Origin: Paraburkholderia aromaticivorans
Lineage (GTDB): Bacteria; Pseudomonadota; Gammaproteobacteria; Burkholderiales; Burkholderiaceae
DNA: 64,000 bases
Reading direction: 5' to 3'
Assembly (NCBI RefSeq): GCF_012689525.1
Contig: NZ_CP051516.1
Span: 4,464,001-4,528,000, forward strand
Each line of letters starts with the position of its first letter. The stretch's first letter is position 1. The notes below the pieces were generated by a model that was not told where the DNA came from, ran no database searches, and was given only the letters and a program-made list of their open reading frames with translations. Both the position numbers and the translations under genes were made by a program. Positions 39,525 to 48,885 of this stretch are shown piece after piece.

Positions 39525-40637
39525 TCACCGTTGTCCGAACGAAATGTCGCCGAACAGTGCCTTTTGCTCGCGCGGTTGCGAACGCCAGTACTGCGGCGGC
39601 GCTTCGACCGTCGCGCCGAGCTGCGCCGCGGCGTGCCACGGCCAACGCGGGTTGTATAGCAACGCGCGGGCCAAGGCGATCAGATCGGCGTCGCCGGCTT
39701 CGATCAGTTGCTCGGCATGCAAGGGGTCGGTGATAAGGCCCACGCCGATCGTCGCGAGGCCGGTGGCCTCCTTGACCGCCTTGGCAAAGGGGATCTGATA
39801 ACCCGGTTCAAGCGGAATCTTCTGCAACGGCGAGACGCCGCCGGACGACACGTCGATCCAGTCGCAGCCGCGCTTTTTCAGTTCCTGCGCAAACGCGATC
39901 GTGTCTTCGAGCGTCCAGCCGCCTTCGACCCAGTCGGTCGCGGAAACACGCACGCCGACCGGTTTGTCAGCGGGAAATGCAGCGCGCACGATATCGAATA
40001 TTTCAAGCGGAAAGCGCATGCGGTTTTCAAGCGAGCCGCCGTAGTCGTCGCCACGCTGATTGGCGATCGGCGAGAGGAACTGATGCAGCAGATAACCGTG
40101 CGCCGCGTGCACTTCCAGTCCGTCGACGCCGAGACGCGCGGCACGGCGAGCCGAGGCCGCGAATGCTTCGCGAATACGGTTCAGCGCAGGCGTGTCGAGT
40201 GCCAGCGGCGGCTCTTCGCCGGCCTTGTGCGGCAACGCGGACGGCGCGTGCGGCAGCCATCCGCCTTGCGACACCGGAATCAGCTGGCCGCCTTCCCACG
40301 GCGCCTGGCTCGACGCCTTGCGCCCCGCGTGCGACAACTGCATCGTGACCTTGACGTGCGAATGCTTGCGGATCGCGGCCAGCACAGGCACGAGCGCGGC
40401 TTCCGTCACGTCGTCCCACAAGCCGAGATCGCCGGGTGTGATGCGGCCTTCCGGCTCGACCGAGGTCGCCTCGATGCACAGCATGCCGGCACCGGATAAC
40501 GCCATGCTGCCGAGATGGATCATGTGCCACGCCGTTGCCTCGCCACGGTCGGCGGAATACTGGCACATCGGGGACACGACGATACGATTGGGAAGCGTCA
40601 CGCTACGCAGCGTGAGCGGAGAAAAAAGCGCGCTCAT
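39525..40637 (-). CDS. NADH:flavin oxidoreductase, Old Yellow Enzyme family (YqjM/NamA-like)
   Basis: 370 residues. It is a TIM-barrel OYE protein with RIVVSPMCQYSA at the N-terminus (the Cys of YqjM-type enzymes), a substrate-binding histidine pair in EVHAAHGYLLHQFLSP, and GVGLITDPLHAEQLI near the flavin phosphate. It reduces activated C=C bonds with FMN and NAD(P)H. Class assignment is from motifs; the natural substrate is unknown. It stands alone, 74 bp downstream of the amidotransferase gene. Confidence 0.93.
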   Translation of the reverse strand: MSALFSPLTLRSVTLPNRIVVSPMCQYSADRGEATAWHMIHLGSMALSGAGMLCIEATSVEPEGRITPGDLGLWDDVTEAALVPVLAAIRKHSHVKVTMQLSHAGRKASSQAPWEGGQLIPVSQGGWLPHAPSALPHKAGEEPPLALDTPALNRIREAFAASARRAARLGVDGLEVHAAHGYLLHQFLSPIANQRGDDYGGSLENRMRFPLEIFDIVRAAFPADKPVGVRVSATDWVEGGWTLEDTIAFAQELKKRGCDWIDVSSGGVSPLQKIPLEPGYQIPFAKAVKEATGLATIGVGLITDPLHAEQLIEAGDADLIALARALLYNPRWPWHAAAQLGATVEAPPQYWRSQPREQKALFGDISFGQR

Positions 40638-40711
40638 GGATTACGCCCAGTAGAAACCCGAGAGCGATCGAGCATAGCACCGCAAGTGATTTAGTGCTGG
40701 CCCATAGCCTT

Positions 40712-41425
40712 TCAGGGTTTCGCCTCGACCTGATCGAGCCACTCGCCGAACATCCGGCACGCGGCGGCTTCGAGCGCGGGACCGAACTTTGCGGTCTCGG
40801 CCCGCAACTGGCGCGCGTCGATGCCGTGGCCAATCAGTTCACCGGCGTTGCCGATCAGCCAGGGCTCGAAGCGATCGGTACGAATCTCCGGATGACACTG
40901 CAGACCCAGCACATGATTGCCCCAGGCGAACGCCTGGTTTTCGCAGGCCGGCGTCGAAGCAAGACGCGTTGCGTTGTCAGGCAGATCGAAGGTATCACCA
41001 TGCCAATGCAGCATGGAGGTCTGCGCGCCGTCCAGATGACGGACCGGCGAAGCGCGGCCGGCGTCGGTCAGCGCCAGCGGTGACCAGCCGAGTTCGGTTT
41101 GGCCTGCGGGATAGACGCGAGCGCCAAGGGCACGCGCGATCAATTGAGCGCCCAGGCAGATGCCGAGGGTCGGCAAACCCGCTGCGATGCGTTTCTCGAT
41201 CATGGACAGCAACGGCACCAGCGTCGGATAAAGCGCGTCGTCGGTTGCGCTGATCGGGCCGCCGAGCACCACCATCAGCGATGCGGCGACCGGGTTCGGC
41301 GCCTCGATGCGGGCAAAGCCGACATCGAGATAACGGACCGGGCGCCCACGCTCGCCGAGCACCAGCTCGAGACTGCCCAGATCCTCGAAGTGCACGTGGC
41401 GAATGGCCAGAACTTCGCGATTCAT
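40712..41425 (-). CDS. Class I glutamine amidotransferase domain protein
   Basis: 237 residues from the ATG at 41425. The nucleophile cysteine is in TLGICLGAQLIARALGA (about residues 95-111) and the catalytic histidine and glutamate are in LQCHPEIRTD. No synthase domain is attached, so it resembles the stand-alone GuaA-like amidotransferases that hydrolyse gamma-glutamyl compounds or serve an unlinked partner. It may be coexpressed with the downstream oxidoreductase gene. Confidence 0.88.
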   Translation of the reverse strand: MNREVLAIRHVHFEDLGSLELVLGERGRPVRYLDVGFARIEAPNPVAASLMVVLGGPISATDDALYPTLVPLLSMIEKRIAAGLPTLGICLGAQLIARALGARVYPAGQTELGWSPLALTDAGRASPVRHLDGAQTSMLHWHGDTFDLPDNATRLASTPACENQAFAWGNHVLGLQCHPEIRTDRFEPWLIGNAGELIGHGIDARQLRAETAKFGPALEAAACRMFGEWLDQVEAKP

Positions 41426-41551
41426 CGGCCTGCCCACCTTCAGGTTGACTAAAGACTTGCCGCCACGCGGCACCCGTCGGCTGACGGGCGGCAAACGCCG
41501 CCCGCCGAAGCCGGCTTGGCAGTGTAGCGGATTGTCCCGGAAGAAGCCGCC

Positions 41552-42190
41552 TTATTGGGCGAAGATCTTCCAGGTCTTCTTCTGGGTGGCGACGTCGGCA
41601 ATTTCATACACCGAGCAGTCGAGGCGCAGATCCGTATCCGACATGTTCAGATCGAGCAACGCGCAATGATGTGGCGTCTTCTTCGGGTTCTTGCTCGGCT
41701 CGAAATGCGTGCAGCTCAGACACATGCGGTGCGGCGGGATCGTGCCTTGCGCTTCCAGCTGATGAACGGTCTTGAGCAGCGTGCGATAGAACACAGCCTG
41801 CTCGTCGTCACGCAACGTGCCGACCGCCTTGGCCAGGAAGTCCGGCCATTGCGCCGCGCGCTTCGCGGCCGTACGGCCACGAGCCGTCAGACGGACCGCG
41901 AGGGCACGGCCGTCGTCGAGGGCCCGGCGCTTTTCGACCAGCCCTTTGGTTTCGAGCGTGCTGACTGCATCACTGGTCGTCGCGGCGGTGAGCGCCGTTT
42001 CACGGGCAATTTCGCCGAGACGCATCGGGCCTTTGCGCTGCATCAGCAAAACCAGAATTTCGCCCTGGGTGGGTGTCAGGCCAGCGCCTTCCGCCCATTC
42101 CCAAGCCTGGCTCCGCATTGCCGTGCTCAATCGCAATAGGCTGTGGGTCACCCGCCCGGTCGCCTGTTCTCCGTATACGCCTTCGCTCAT
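41552..42190 (-). CDS. MarR-family regulator with a C-terminal cysteine cluster
   Basis: 212 residues, longer than ordinary MarR (about 145). Residues 1-145 are the winged helix-turn-helix (GLTPTQGEILVLLMQRKGPMR, DDGRALAVRLTARG wing). The extra tail has four cysteines spaced CLSC...HHC...LDC (about residues 157-193) plus histidines, which could hold zinc or an iron-sulfur cluster. Targets are unknown. Its promoter region overlaps the edge of origin-like module A. Confidence 0.88.
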   Translation of the reverse strand: MSEGVYGEQATGRVTHSLLRLSTAMRSQAWEWAEGAGLTPTQGEILVLLMQRKGPMRLGEIARETALTAATTSDAVSTLETKGLVEKRRALDDGRALAVRLTARGRTAAKRAAQWPDFLAKAVGTLRDDEQAVFYRTLLKTVHQLEAQGTIPPHRMCLSCTHFEPSKNPKKTPHHCALLDLNMSDTDLRLDCSVYEIADVATQKKTWKIFAQ

Positions 42191-42384
42191 AATCTTCGAT
42201 TGGTTTATTTACAGCTTTCGTACGATGCCGGCGAACTGCCTGCCGACCGCGCCCGTAGCCTGTGTGGGGTAGCCTCGCCCAACTGCGACAAGACGGTTTT
42301 CTACTATCTCAAAAATTTACCGCCTTGCAAGGCAAAGCAGCGAAAACGACATTCTATGCGAGAGCGGCGAATCGTACAGCTAAC

Positions 42385-42624
42385 TTATCCAACACAAGCT
42401 GTGGATAACCACGGGAAAACTCAGGGATGGCTTGTGCGCCGATTCTTGATAAGCACCCAGGCCTGGTCCACCTGTCACAAAGTTGTCCTCGTATACCGCC
42501 GCCGATGCGCCCTCGATCAGCTCAGTTATGGTTTACGCAGCGCATTGACTTTGCAGGGAATTATTCAGTTGTCCACAGGCAGATGCAATGCTTGTTAACT
42601 ACTACTACGTTTGTATACGTTAAC
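42385..42624 (-). other. Origin-like module A (inverted copy) with DnaA boxes
   Basis: Read on the minus strand it has: GTTAAC, ACGTAGTA, AGTTAACAAG, 13 nt, TGTGGACAACT, CATAAC, GTATAC, AACTTT, then GTGGTTATCCACA and GGATAA. The perfect DnaA box is at 42400-42408 and an 8/9 match at 42569-42577. Order and spacing match module B at 45733-45984 in the opposite orientation. It occupies most of the gene-free stretch 42191-42670. Confidence 0.7.
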
Positions 42625-42670
42625 GCTATAAAAACCTAAGGCACGCCGAGCTGGAAAATTAATTTATTGA

Positions 42671-42694
42671 AAAAAACCCGCTCGAGGCGGGTTT
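42671..42694 (-). terminator. Intrinsic terminator of ybdK
   Basis: On the minus strand an 8-bp stem (AAACCCGC / GCGGGTTT, 5-nt loop TCGAG-type) is followed by a T run. It lies 35 bp beyond the ybdK stop codon. Confidence 0.88.
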
Positions 42695-42728
42695 CCTTAC
42701 GGTTTCACGCAGGCCATCCTGCCTTCGG

Positions 42729-43844
42729 TTAGGCCCGCCACTGCAAACACTGCTGTCTGACGGCTTCATGCAGAGACTTTTCCCGTTCGACCACACCGCG
42801 TAGCCAGGTTGCATCGTTGACCTGACCGCGAGCGATCGCGCCGATCTCGGCAAGGGCGTTGCCCGAACCCAACGCTTCGGCGTGCGGAGCAATCAGATCC
42901 AGCGTTTCGAGGATGTCTTCGGAAATCGTCTTGCGCTCGCCCGTTTGCGGATTGATGCAGGTGCCGGCCAGACCGAAGCGGCATGCTTCGAAACGATTGA
43001 ACGTGTAGACGAGGTAATCGTCTTCTTGCGGCGTGATCGGTTTGTCGAGCAGCAGATGCCGGGCAAGCGTCTGGATGTAGCAGGCAATCGCCGCCGCGCG
43101 ATCCACCGAAAACGGCGTGTCCATCACACGAACTTCGATCGTGCCGAAACCCGGCTTCGGCCGAATGTCCCAGTAAAAATCTTTCATGCTGTTGACGACA
43201 CCGGTGTGAACCATCTTCGAGAAATATTCCTCGAAGCTGTCCCACGTCAGCACGAACGGCGCGCGGCCCGACAGCGGGAACGCGAAGACGGAATTCAGTC
43301 GTGCCGAATGAAAACCGGTATCGACACCCTGCACGAACGGCGACGACGCGGACAATGCGATGAAATGCGGAATGAAGCGCGACATCGAATGCAGCAGATA
43401 GAGCGCGCTGTTCGGATCAGGGCACCCGATATGTACGTGCTGGCCGAACACCGTGAATTGCTTGGCAAGATAGCCGTACAACTCGGAGATGTACTGAAAG
43501 CGCGGCGTATCGACGATCTGCCGCTCGCTCCATTGCTGGAACGCGTGCGTGCCGCCGCCGCATAAGCCGACGTTCAGGTGATCTGCTGCTGAAACCAGCG
43601 TGTCGCGAATCTTGCGCAAGTCGGTGACGGCCTGTTCATGCGTCGTGCAAATGCCGGTCGACAACTCGATCATGCTTTCGGTGATTTCCGGCGTGATGTT
43701 GCCGGGGATCTTTTCGTCCTTGATGAGGCGCAGCAGATCCGAGCCGGCTTTGGTCAGATCATAGTCGTGCGTATTGACGATCTGCATCTCGAGTTCGACA
43801 CCGAATGTGAACGGTTTCGAATCGATGAAGGGTTCGAGTGACAT
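42729..43844 (-). CDS. ybdK: Carboxylate-amine ligase YbdK (glutamate-cysteine ligase type 2 family)
   Basis: 371 residues, the family length. It has the N-terminal [13 protein letters not shown] glutamate-rich motif, [15 protein letters not shown] and [12 protein letters not shown], all characteristic of the GCS2/YbdK group. Members ligate an amine to glutamate weakly in E. coli; in some bacteria they are annotated as glutathione-pathway enzymes. The in vivo reaction here is not certain. It sits between the two origin-like modules. Confidence 0.92.
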   Translation of the reverse strand: MSLEPFIDSKPFTFGVELEMQIVNTHDYDLTKAGSDLLRLIKDEKIPGNITPEITESMIELSTGICTTHEQAVTDLRKIRDTLVSAADHLNVGLCGGGTHAFQQWSERQIVDTPRFQYISELYGYLAKQFTVFGQHVHIGCPDPNSALYLLHSMSRFIPHFIALSASSPFVQGVDTGFHSARLNSVFAFPLSGRAPFVLTWDSFEEYFSKMVHTGVVNSMKDFYWDIRPKPGFGTIEVRVMDTPFSVDRAAAIACYIQTLARHLLLDKPITPQEDDYLVYTFNRFEACRFGLAGTCINPQTGERKTISEDILETLDLIAPHAEALGSGNALAEIGAIARGQVNDATWLRGVVEREKSLHEAVRQQCLQWRA

Positions 43845-43970
43845 GGCGTCCCCTGAGTCAGGTCGGCCGGGTGTGGGTCACATGCCCGGCCGTTTTTGAA
43901 TCGAATTAAGTCGGATAAAGCGCGTCAAGCATCGAGCTTTGAACGGCGCAGCACGCTCATTGGCTTGCGC

Positions 43971-45176
43971 TTACGCTTCGCGCCGTTCAGCGACGAGCGC
44001 AAGGCTGCGATAGACGAGCCACGGCCCGAGAATCTGCAGCACGAAAATGGAACACATCACGATCGCGCGCAGTTGCGGATCGAAGTTCGGATACAGGTTG
44101 TAGGTGTCGTCGACCAGCAGATACGCGAGCGCCGACATCGGCGATAAGGACAGACCGAGCGCCATCCCCTGCTTCCAGTTCAAACCGCTCGGCTTGGCAA
44201 ACGCCAGCACGCCGACCAGTTTAGCGACAAGGCGCGCAACAATCAGACCGAGCGCCGCGACGCCGCCAAGCGCGATGTCTTTCCATTCGAACGAAGTCAG
44301 CGTCAGCACGAACAGAATCACCGTCAACAACCAGCCGGCCGTGCCGAAGTGCTCCGGCCACAACTGCGGACGCGCTTCATGATTCTTCACGATGATGCCG
44401 GCGGCCAGCAACGCAAGAATGGTCGACAGCTTGAACAGATGCGCGACCGCGATGGCCAGCAGCACGAGGCCGAACAACGCGACGAACGAGTGCTCGTCCT
44501 GCATGTTCAAACGTCGATAAAAGAAGGTGCAGGTGCGCGCGAGCAGATACGCGAGCACGAGCGAGCCGACCAGCAGATAAAGCGGCTGCAGGATGGTCGC
44601 GAATACGTTGCCGTACATCTCCTGATGCAGCCAGCTCGACACGAGCTTTTCGATCACCACGGCGTACATGCTGTTCAGGGCGGTCAAAGTCAACAGACGC
44701 TGGGTGACCTGGCCTTCCGCGCGCAATTCCGTTTTCAGCTGAATCACCATGGCCGGCGACGTCGCCATGGCGATCGCGGCGAGCACGGTTGCCACCATCA
44801 GCGGCACGTTCAGGAACAGCAAGACAGGCAACACGAGCGCGAATGTCAGCGTGGCTTCAGCGACGCTCGACAGAATCAGCCAGGGATTGCGACGAATCCA
44901 GCGCAAATCGAGCCGGCTGCCGAGTTCGAACAACAGCAAACCGAGCGCGACGTCGAGCAGCGGCCGCGCCGCGCTCGCGGAATCGGCATCGATCACGCCC
45001 GAACCGGCCGCGCCGGCAATCAGACCAATGACCGCATAGCCGGAAATGCGCGGTAAACGCCACGCGCGATAGCACAGCTCACCGCACAGACCGGCGGCGA
45101 GCAATGCGAGACCAGCCCAAAAAATGGCGTCGGGTGAAAGCGGCCAGGCTGGAAAAAATGAAAACGCCGAATTCAT
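43971..45176 (-). CDS. CPA2-type cation/proton antiporter, KefB-like membrane domain
   Basis: 401 residues with about twelve hydrophobic segments. The Na+/H+ exchanger family motifs are RISGYAVIGLIAGAAGSG near residue 43 and LDVALGLLLFELGSRLDL near 74. It has no C-terminal TrkA-N (RCK) domain, unlike KefB/KefC, so it resembles short Na+/H+ or K+/H+ antiporters. The ion is not predictable from sequence. It is 126 bp upstream of ybdK on the same strand. Confidence 0.9.
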   Translation of the reverse strand: MNSAFSFFPAWPLSPDAIFWAGLALLAAGLCGELCYRAWRLPRISGYAVIGLIAGAAGSGVIDADSASAARPLLDVALGLLLFELGSRLDLRWIRRNPWLILSSVAEATLTFALVLPVLLFLNVPLMVATVLAAIAMATSPAMVIQLKTELRAEGQVTQRLLTLTALNSMYAVVIEKLVSSWLHQEMYGNVFATILQPLYLLVGSLVLAYLLARTCTFFYRRLNMQDEHSFVALFGLVLLAIAVAHLFKLSTILALLAAGIIVKNHEARPQLWPEHFGTAGWLLTVILFVLTLTSFEWKDIALGGVAALGLIVARLVAKLVGVLAFAKPSGLNWKQGMALGLSLSPMSALAYLLVDDTYNLYPNFDPQLRAIVMCSIFVLQILGPWLVYRSLALVAERREA

Positions 45177-45732
45177 CGTGATGGGTTCTCCTTAGCAGCA
45201 ACGGCAGGCGACACGAACCGGCGCAAACACCGGCGAGCGGGGTGGGCACATGAAGCGCTCACTGTCGCGATCGCTTCGCGTGGCCAGCGTTGCGAGTTTT
45301 CAACGATCGGATGATCTGAATGCGCGGCAGCAGCAGGGAGCCTGGCGCATTCGGGGTGCGGCCGTAGCAACCGGCACGGTGAAAGAACGCCGTCGACTTT
45401 GAATCAGATTCTGATTGCGCGGCACCGTTCCGTTTACTGCGTGTGCCGCTGTAGAGACAAGGCACGACGCGGAAAAGAAGGCGATTGTGCCATAGCTTTT
45501 TCAGCCTTGACCGAAAAGGCGCGAACATGCTGGTAAAACGGTAAAAACGTACGTTATCTCGCCGACATGAGGAAAAACCGACCGTTTTGGGCGCGAATCC
45601 GGCCGGGCAGACGGCTAGTTTGACCGCGGCAGATGTGCTTTTCGGGACATCGCCGCAGAAGTTTTGCACGGTTTAGGAGGGGGCAAGCTCCGCCGATAAG
45701 CTCTGCTCCAGCCACGGTCTTTCTGTTTACAG
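45177..45732. other. Gene-free spacer upstream of the antiporter gene
   Basis: 556 bp with no supportable gene. Several GTTTAC or GTAAAC hexamers recur here and in the adjoining module (for example near 45430, 45531, 45723), suggesting protein-binding sites. The antiporter promoter must lie here but no clear consensus is seen. Confidence 0.5.
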
Positions 45733-45984
45733 GTTTACCGTATGTATACGTAGTAACAGTTAACAAGGTGCCTCGGTTTCTGTGGATAACTCCTGTTTAC
45801 CGAAATGAATCATCGCTTTGCCGACGGCATAACCGGATGCACAGCATGTGGGCGAGCGGCGCGTATACAAGGGTAACTTTTGGCGATTTTCGGCGACGGC
45901 AAAGTTACCCCGTTTACGTCCACAACGGTTCCACACCCGTTGCGCCGGTAAACGGCGTGGTTATCCACAACTCTCAGTGCATAA
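45733..45984 (+). other. Origin-like module B with DnaA boxes, candidate oriC
   Basis: It contains GTTTAC, ACGTAGTA, AGTTAACAAG (to 45767), 13 nt, TGTGGATAACT (perfect DnaA box 45781-45789), CATAAC (45828), GTATAC (45863), GGGTAACTTT and its inverted AAAGTTACCC (45871-45880 / 45901-45910), then TTATCCACA (perfect, 45961-45969) and a near-match box at 45977-45985. It lies between the antiporter gene and mnmC. Confidence 0.7.
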
Positions 45985-46018
45985 CTCATCTGCCGCGCGT
46001 GCTAGGGGGAGCCTGCAG

Positions 46019-47989
46019 TTAACTCACCGTCCCCTGACGCAATGCGCGCAACAGGAAGCGCGCCGGGTCGACGTCTTCAGCCAGATCCCGTTCGAGTGGC
46101 CACGGTTCGCCTTCCAGTTGCGAGGCGATCAGTTCCGCGCCGAGTGCCGCCCATACGAGGCCTCGCGAACCGTACGCAAAAGCACCGTACAGGCCGTCCG
46201 CGCGGGGCAGATCGAGCGGCCATGCGCCCCGCAGACGCTGGGCATCGAGCGCTGCCTGCGCTTCGTCGGCGAGCTGGCCGATCATCGGCATGCGATCGCT
46301 GGTGACGCAGCGAAACGCGACGCGTCCGGTCAAGTCCGCCGACCGAACCCGATCGACGACTCCCGCGAACGCCGGCAGCATCTGCGCGACGCGCTCGAGG
46401 TTTTCCATGTGGCCGTCCGCGCGCAGCGATGTCTCGGGGTCGTCGAGCTCATAAGTGGCGCCGGTTAACGTCACGCCGTCCGCCAGCGGCACCGCGTAGC
46501 CTTCGCCGATCACCGGCATCTGAAGCGGCGGCAGCACCGTGCCGGCCGGCAGCAAAGTGAGTTGGCCGCGAATGCTGCGAGTCGGCGCGCGCTGCAAACC
46601 GGCGATGCGCGCGGCATCGTGCGCGCTGGCGACGATCACCACCGGCGCATGGGCGATGGCCTCGCCCGAGGTGTCGAATACGGTCCATTGGCCGCTGGAC
46701 CGCTCGATCCGCGCGACGTCGACACCGAAGCGGCGCTCAAGCAGTTGACCCGCTGCAGCGCACTGCGCGGCGCACAGCGACGCCGGGTCGATCCAGCCAC
46801 CTTGTGGAAAGAACCATCCGCCGCGCGCGAGCGGCATCCCGGCGAGCCGCTGAGCTTCGTCTGAAGAGACAGGCGTCACGTAGTCGGACGGATAGCCGAA
46901 CGCGTCGATCGCTTCGCTGATCGAACGGGCTTCATCGTCGTCCGCGGCAATCTGCAACAAGCCTTGGCCGCCGCGCAACGGCGCGTGTCCGAGCCGCTCG
47001 AGCGCGGCCCAACGTCTGAGCGCATACAGAAAGCCGGCACGCGTGACGCGCGAGGCGACGCTGTCGTCGCGCGAAATCATGGGATGGAACACGCCGGCCG
47101 GATTGCCTGATGCCTCCTGCGCCACCGAAGCGTGCCGCTCCAGAGACGTGACGCGCCAGCCGCGCGCGGCGAGCCGTTCGATCACCGCGCAGCCGGCCAA
47201 CCCCGCGCCGATCACCACCGCATGCCTTTCGTCGACCGCGAGCGGCGCCGGCGGCTCATAACGGCGCACGCGCCAGCGCGGCGCGAAATGGCCGACCAGC
47301 ATCGCCCGTTTCCAGCCGAAGCCGTCTACCTTGCGGTACTCGAAGCCGCATTGCGTCAACGCGCGTTTGATGTCGCCGGCGCTGCTGTAGGTGGCGAAGG
47401 TGGCGCCCTCGCCTGCCAGCCGCGCGAGTGCCTTGAAGATCGCCGGGCTCCAGAGTTCGGGATTCTTGGCCGGCGCGAAGCCGTCGAGGTAAAACGCATC
47501 GGCGCGCAGCCTCAAGGCAGGCAGGCTCTCCTGCGCGTCGCCGAAAACCAGCGTGAGCACCACGCGCCCTTCATCGAATTCAAGCCGATGCGTGCCGGGG
47601 ACGAGCATCGGCCAGGCGTTCGCGAGCGCTTCCGCGAGGGCGGCAATCCCCGGATCGGAAATCGTCGCTGCAACCACCTTGCGTAAATCGGCGACGGTAA
47701 AGGGATGCTTCTCGGTCGACACGAAATGCAGCCGCTCGCAGCGCGACGAGTCGGCGCGCCACGCGGCCCAGGTCATCAGAAAATTGATGCCCATGCCGAA
47801 GCCGGTTTCCAGCACCGTGAAAATGCGGCGGCCCTGCCACCGGTCGGGCAGCGAATTGCCGCGCAGGAATACGTAATGAGCCTGTTCGAGACAGCCTACG
47901 GCGCTGTGATAGATGTCGTCGTAAAGCGGCGAAAAAGGCGTGCCGTTGTGGCGAAAAGCGAGGACGGCGGGGATCAGCGGATCAGTCAT
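46019..47989 (-). CDS. mnmC: Bifunctional tRNA wobble-uridine enzyme MnmC
   Basis: 656 residues from the ATG at 47989; the 35 codons upstream look unrelated. Residues 1-245 are the SAM methyltransferase domain (VLETGFGMGINFLMTW; DAFYLDGFAPAKNPELW). Residues 255-640 are the FAD oxidase domain (AVVIGAGLAGCAVIERLAARG). It removes the carboxymethyl group from cmnm5U34 made by MnmEG and methylates the amine to mnm5U34. MnmG is encoded 32 kb away in the same window. Confidence 0.97.
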   Translation of the reverse strand: MTDPLIPAVLAFRHNGTPFSPLYDDIYHSAVGCLEQAHYVFLRGNSLPDRWQGRRIFTVLETGFGMGINFLMTWAAWRADSSRCERLHFVSTEKHPFTVADLRKVVAATISDPGIAALAEALANAWPMLVPGTHRLEFDEGRVVLTLVFGDAQESLPALRLRADAFYLDGFAPAKNPELWSPAIFKALARLAGEGATFATYSSAGDIKRALTQCGFEYRKVDGFGWKRAMLVGHFAPRWRVRRYEPPAPLAVDERHAVVIGAGLAGCAVIERLAARGWRVTSLERHASVAQEASGNPAGVFHPMISRDDSVASRVTRAGFLYALRRWAALERLGHAPLRGGQGLLQIAADDDEARSISEAIDAFGYPSDYVTPVSSDEAQRLAGMPLARGGWFFPQGGWIDPASLCAAQCAAAGQLLERRFGVDVARIERSSGQWTVFDTSGEAIAHAPVVIVASAHDAARIAGLQRAPTRSIRGQLTLLPAGTVLPPLQMPVIGEGYAVPLADGVTLTGATYELDDPETSLRADGHMENLERVAQMLPAFAGVVDRVRSADLTGRVAFRCVTSDRMPMIGQLADEAQAALDAQRLRGAWPLDLPRADGLYGAFAYGSRGLVWAALGAELIASQLEGEPWPLERDLAEDVDPARFLLRALRQGTVS

Positions 47990-48427
47990 GCGCGACGGAA
48001 AATGACGCTCGGAAAAATGCCCCCAGACCTGTCGCTTCGCGCCAGGCGCCCCGAGGGCGGTGAGAAAACTTGGGGCGGCCCGGCGGTTACTCACGCGCGG
48101 GTAGAACGTTACCGCGCGCGCGCAGCTCGCCGGACGGCGAAATAGACGCGCCGAACGTTGGCAAAAACCAACGCCAGGCCCCGTCCATACTGGGTTTCAG
48201 GCCTCGGTTGAAGGTCGCCGAACGCAAAAATTGCGATTTCCTTGCGATATCGACCCCGGAACCGCGTAAATCTTCGAAACCCTTGTCCTGATTGGGTTTG
48301 CGCTGCGCTATCATAGCAAGCGCCGCGAAGGGAGCGGCAGCACGGCCGACGGACAGTCATCAGTCCGGCGCTATTGGTCCGGAGGGGATCCGGAGCCGGC
48401 GCTGCTCGACGGCGCGGCCCGCGCACG

Positions 48428-48433
48428 TATAAT
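48428..48433 (+). promoter_or_regulatory. -10 box of the hupB promoter
   Basis: A perfect TATAAT lies 50 bp upstream of the hupB ATG, with AAAGGAA as ribosome-binding site just before the start. The -35 region is GC-rich and weak, so an activator or extended contacts may be needed. The rest of 47990-48427 shows no gene. Confidence 0.55.
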
Positions 48434-48482
48434 CGGCGCGTTCGCGCTGTTCGTGTCAACCTAAACTCAGAAAGGAACCTTA

Positions 48483-48761
48483 ATGAACAAACAGGAACTG
48501 ATCGACGCCGTCGCAGGACAGACGGGCGCCAGCAAGGCTCAAACCGGTGAAACGCTGGACACGTTGCTTGAAGTGATCAAGAAGTCTGTGTCGAAGGGTG
48601 ATGCGGTCCAGTTGATCGGCTTCGGCAGCTTCGGTTCGGGCAAGCGCGCAGCGCGTACGGGTCGTAACCCCAAGACCGGCGAAACTATCAAGATCCCGGC
48701 CGCCAAGACCGTCAAGTTCACGGCTGGTAAGGCGTTCAAGGACGCAGTCAACAAGCGCTAA
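48483..48761 (+). CDS. hupB: DNA-binding protein HU-beta
   Basis: 92 residues starting [20 protein letters not shown]. The DNA-bending arm has [21 protein letters not shown] with the intercalating proline in [10 protein letters not shown] dimers compact DNA and assist DnaA at origins. It is the first rightward gene beyond the origin-like region, with a strong terminator downstream, so it is a single-gene transcript. Confidence 0.97.
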   Translation: MNKQELIDAVAGQTGASKAQTGETLDTLLEVIKKSVSKGDAVQLIGFGSFGSGKRAARTGRNPKTGETIKIPAAKTVKFTAGKAFKDAVNKR

Positions 48762-48785
48762 GCAGATTGCTGCCAGGCAGTTGAC

Positions 48786-48809
48786 ACCCGCCAACGGCGG
48801 GTTTTTTTT
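48786..48809 (+). terminator. Intrinsic terminator of hupB
   Basis: A 7-bp stem (ACCCGCC / GGCGGGT) with a 3-nt AAC loop is followed by eight T residues, 25 bp after the hupB stop codon. Confidence 0.92.
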
Positions 48810-48885
48810 CGCCTGCGCATTGTGCATGGGAAAGCCGCGACGGGCGTCGCGGCTCGATTCCGCCGAGCGGCGAAGGCCGTTCAGT

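Noticed and set aside
42143..42598. 151-codon plus-strand frame upstream of marR
   Set aside because: It lies across origin-like module A and has no recognisable domain or ribosome site.
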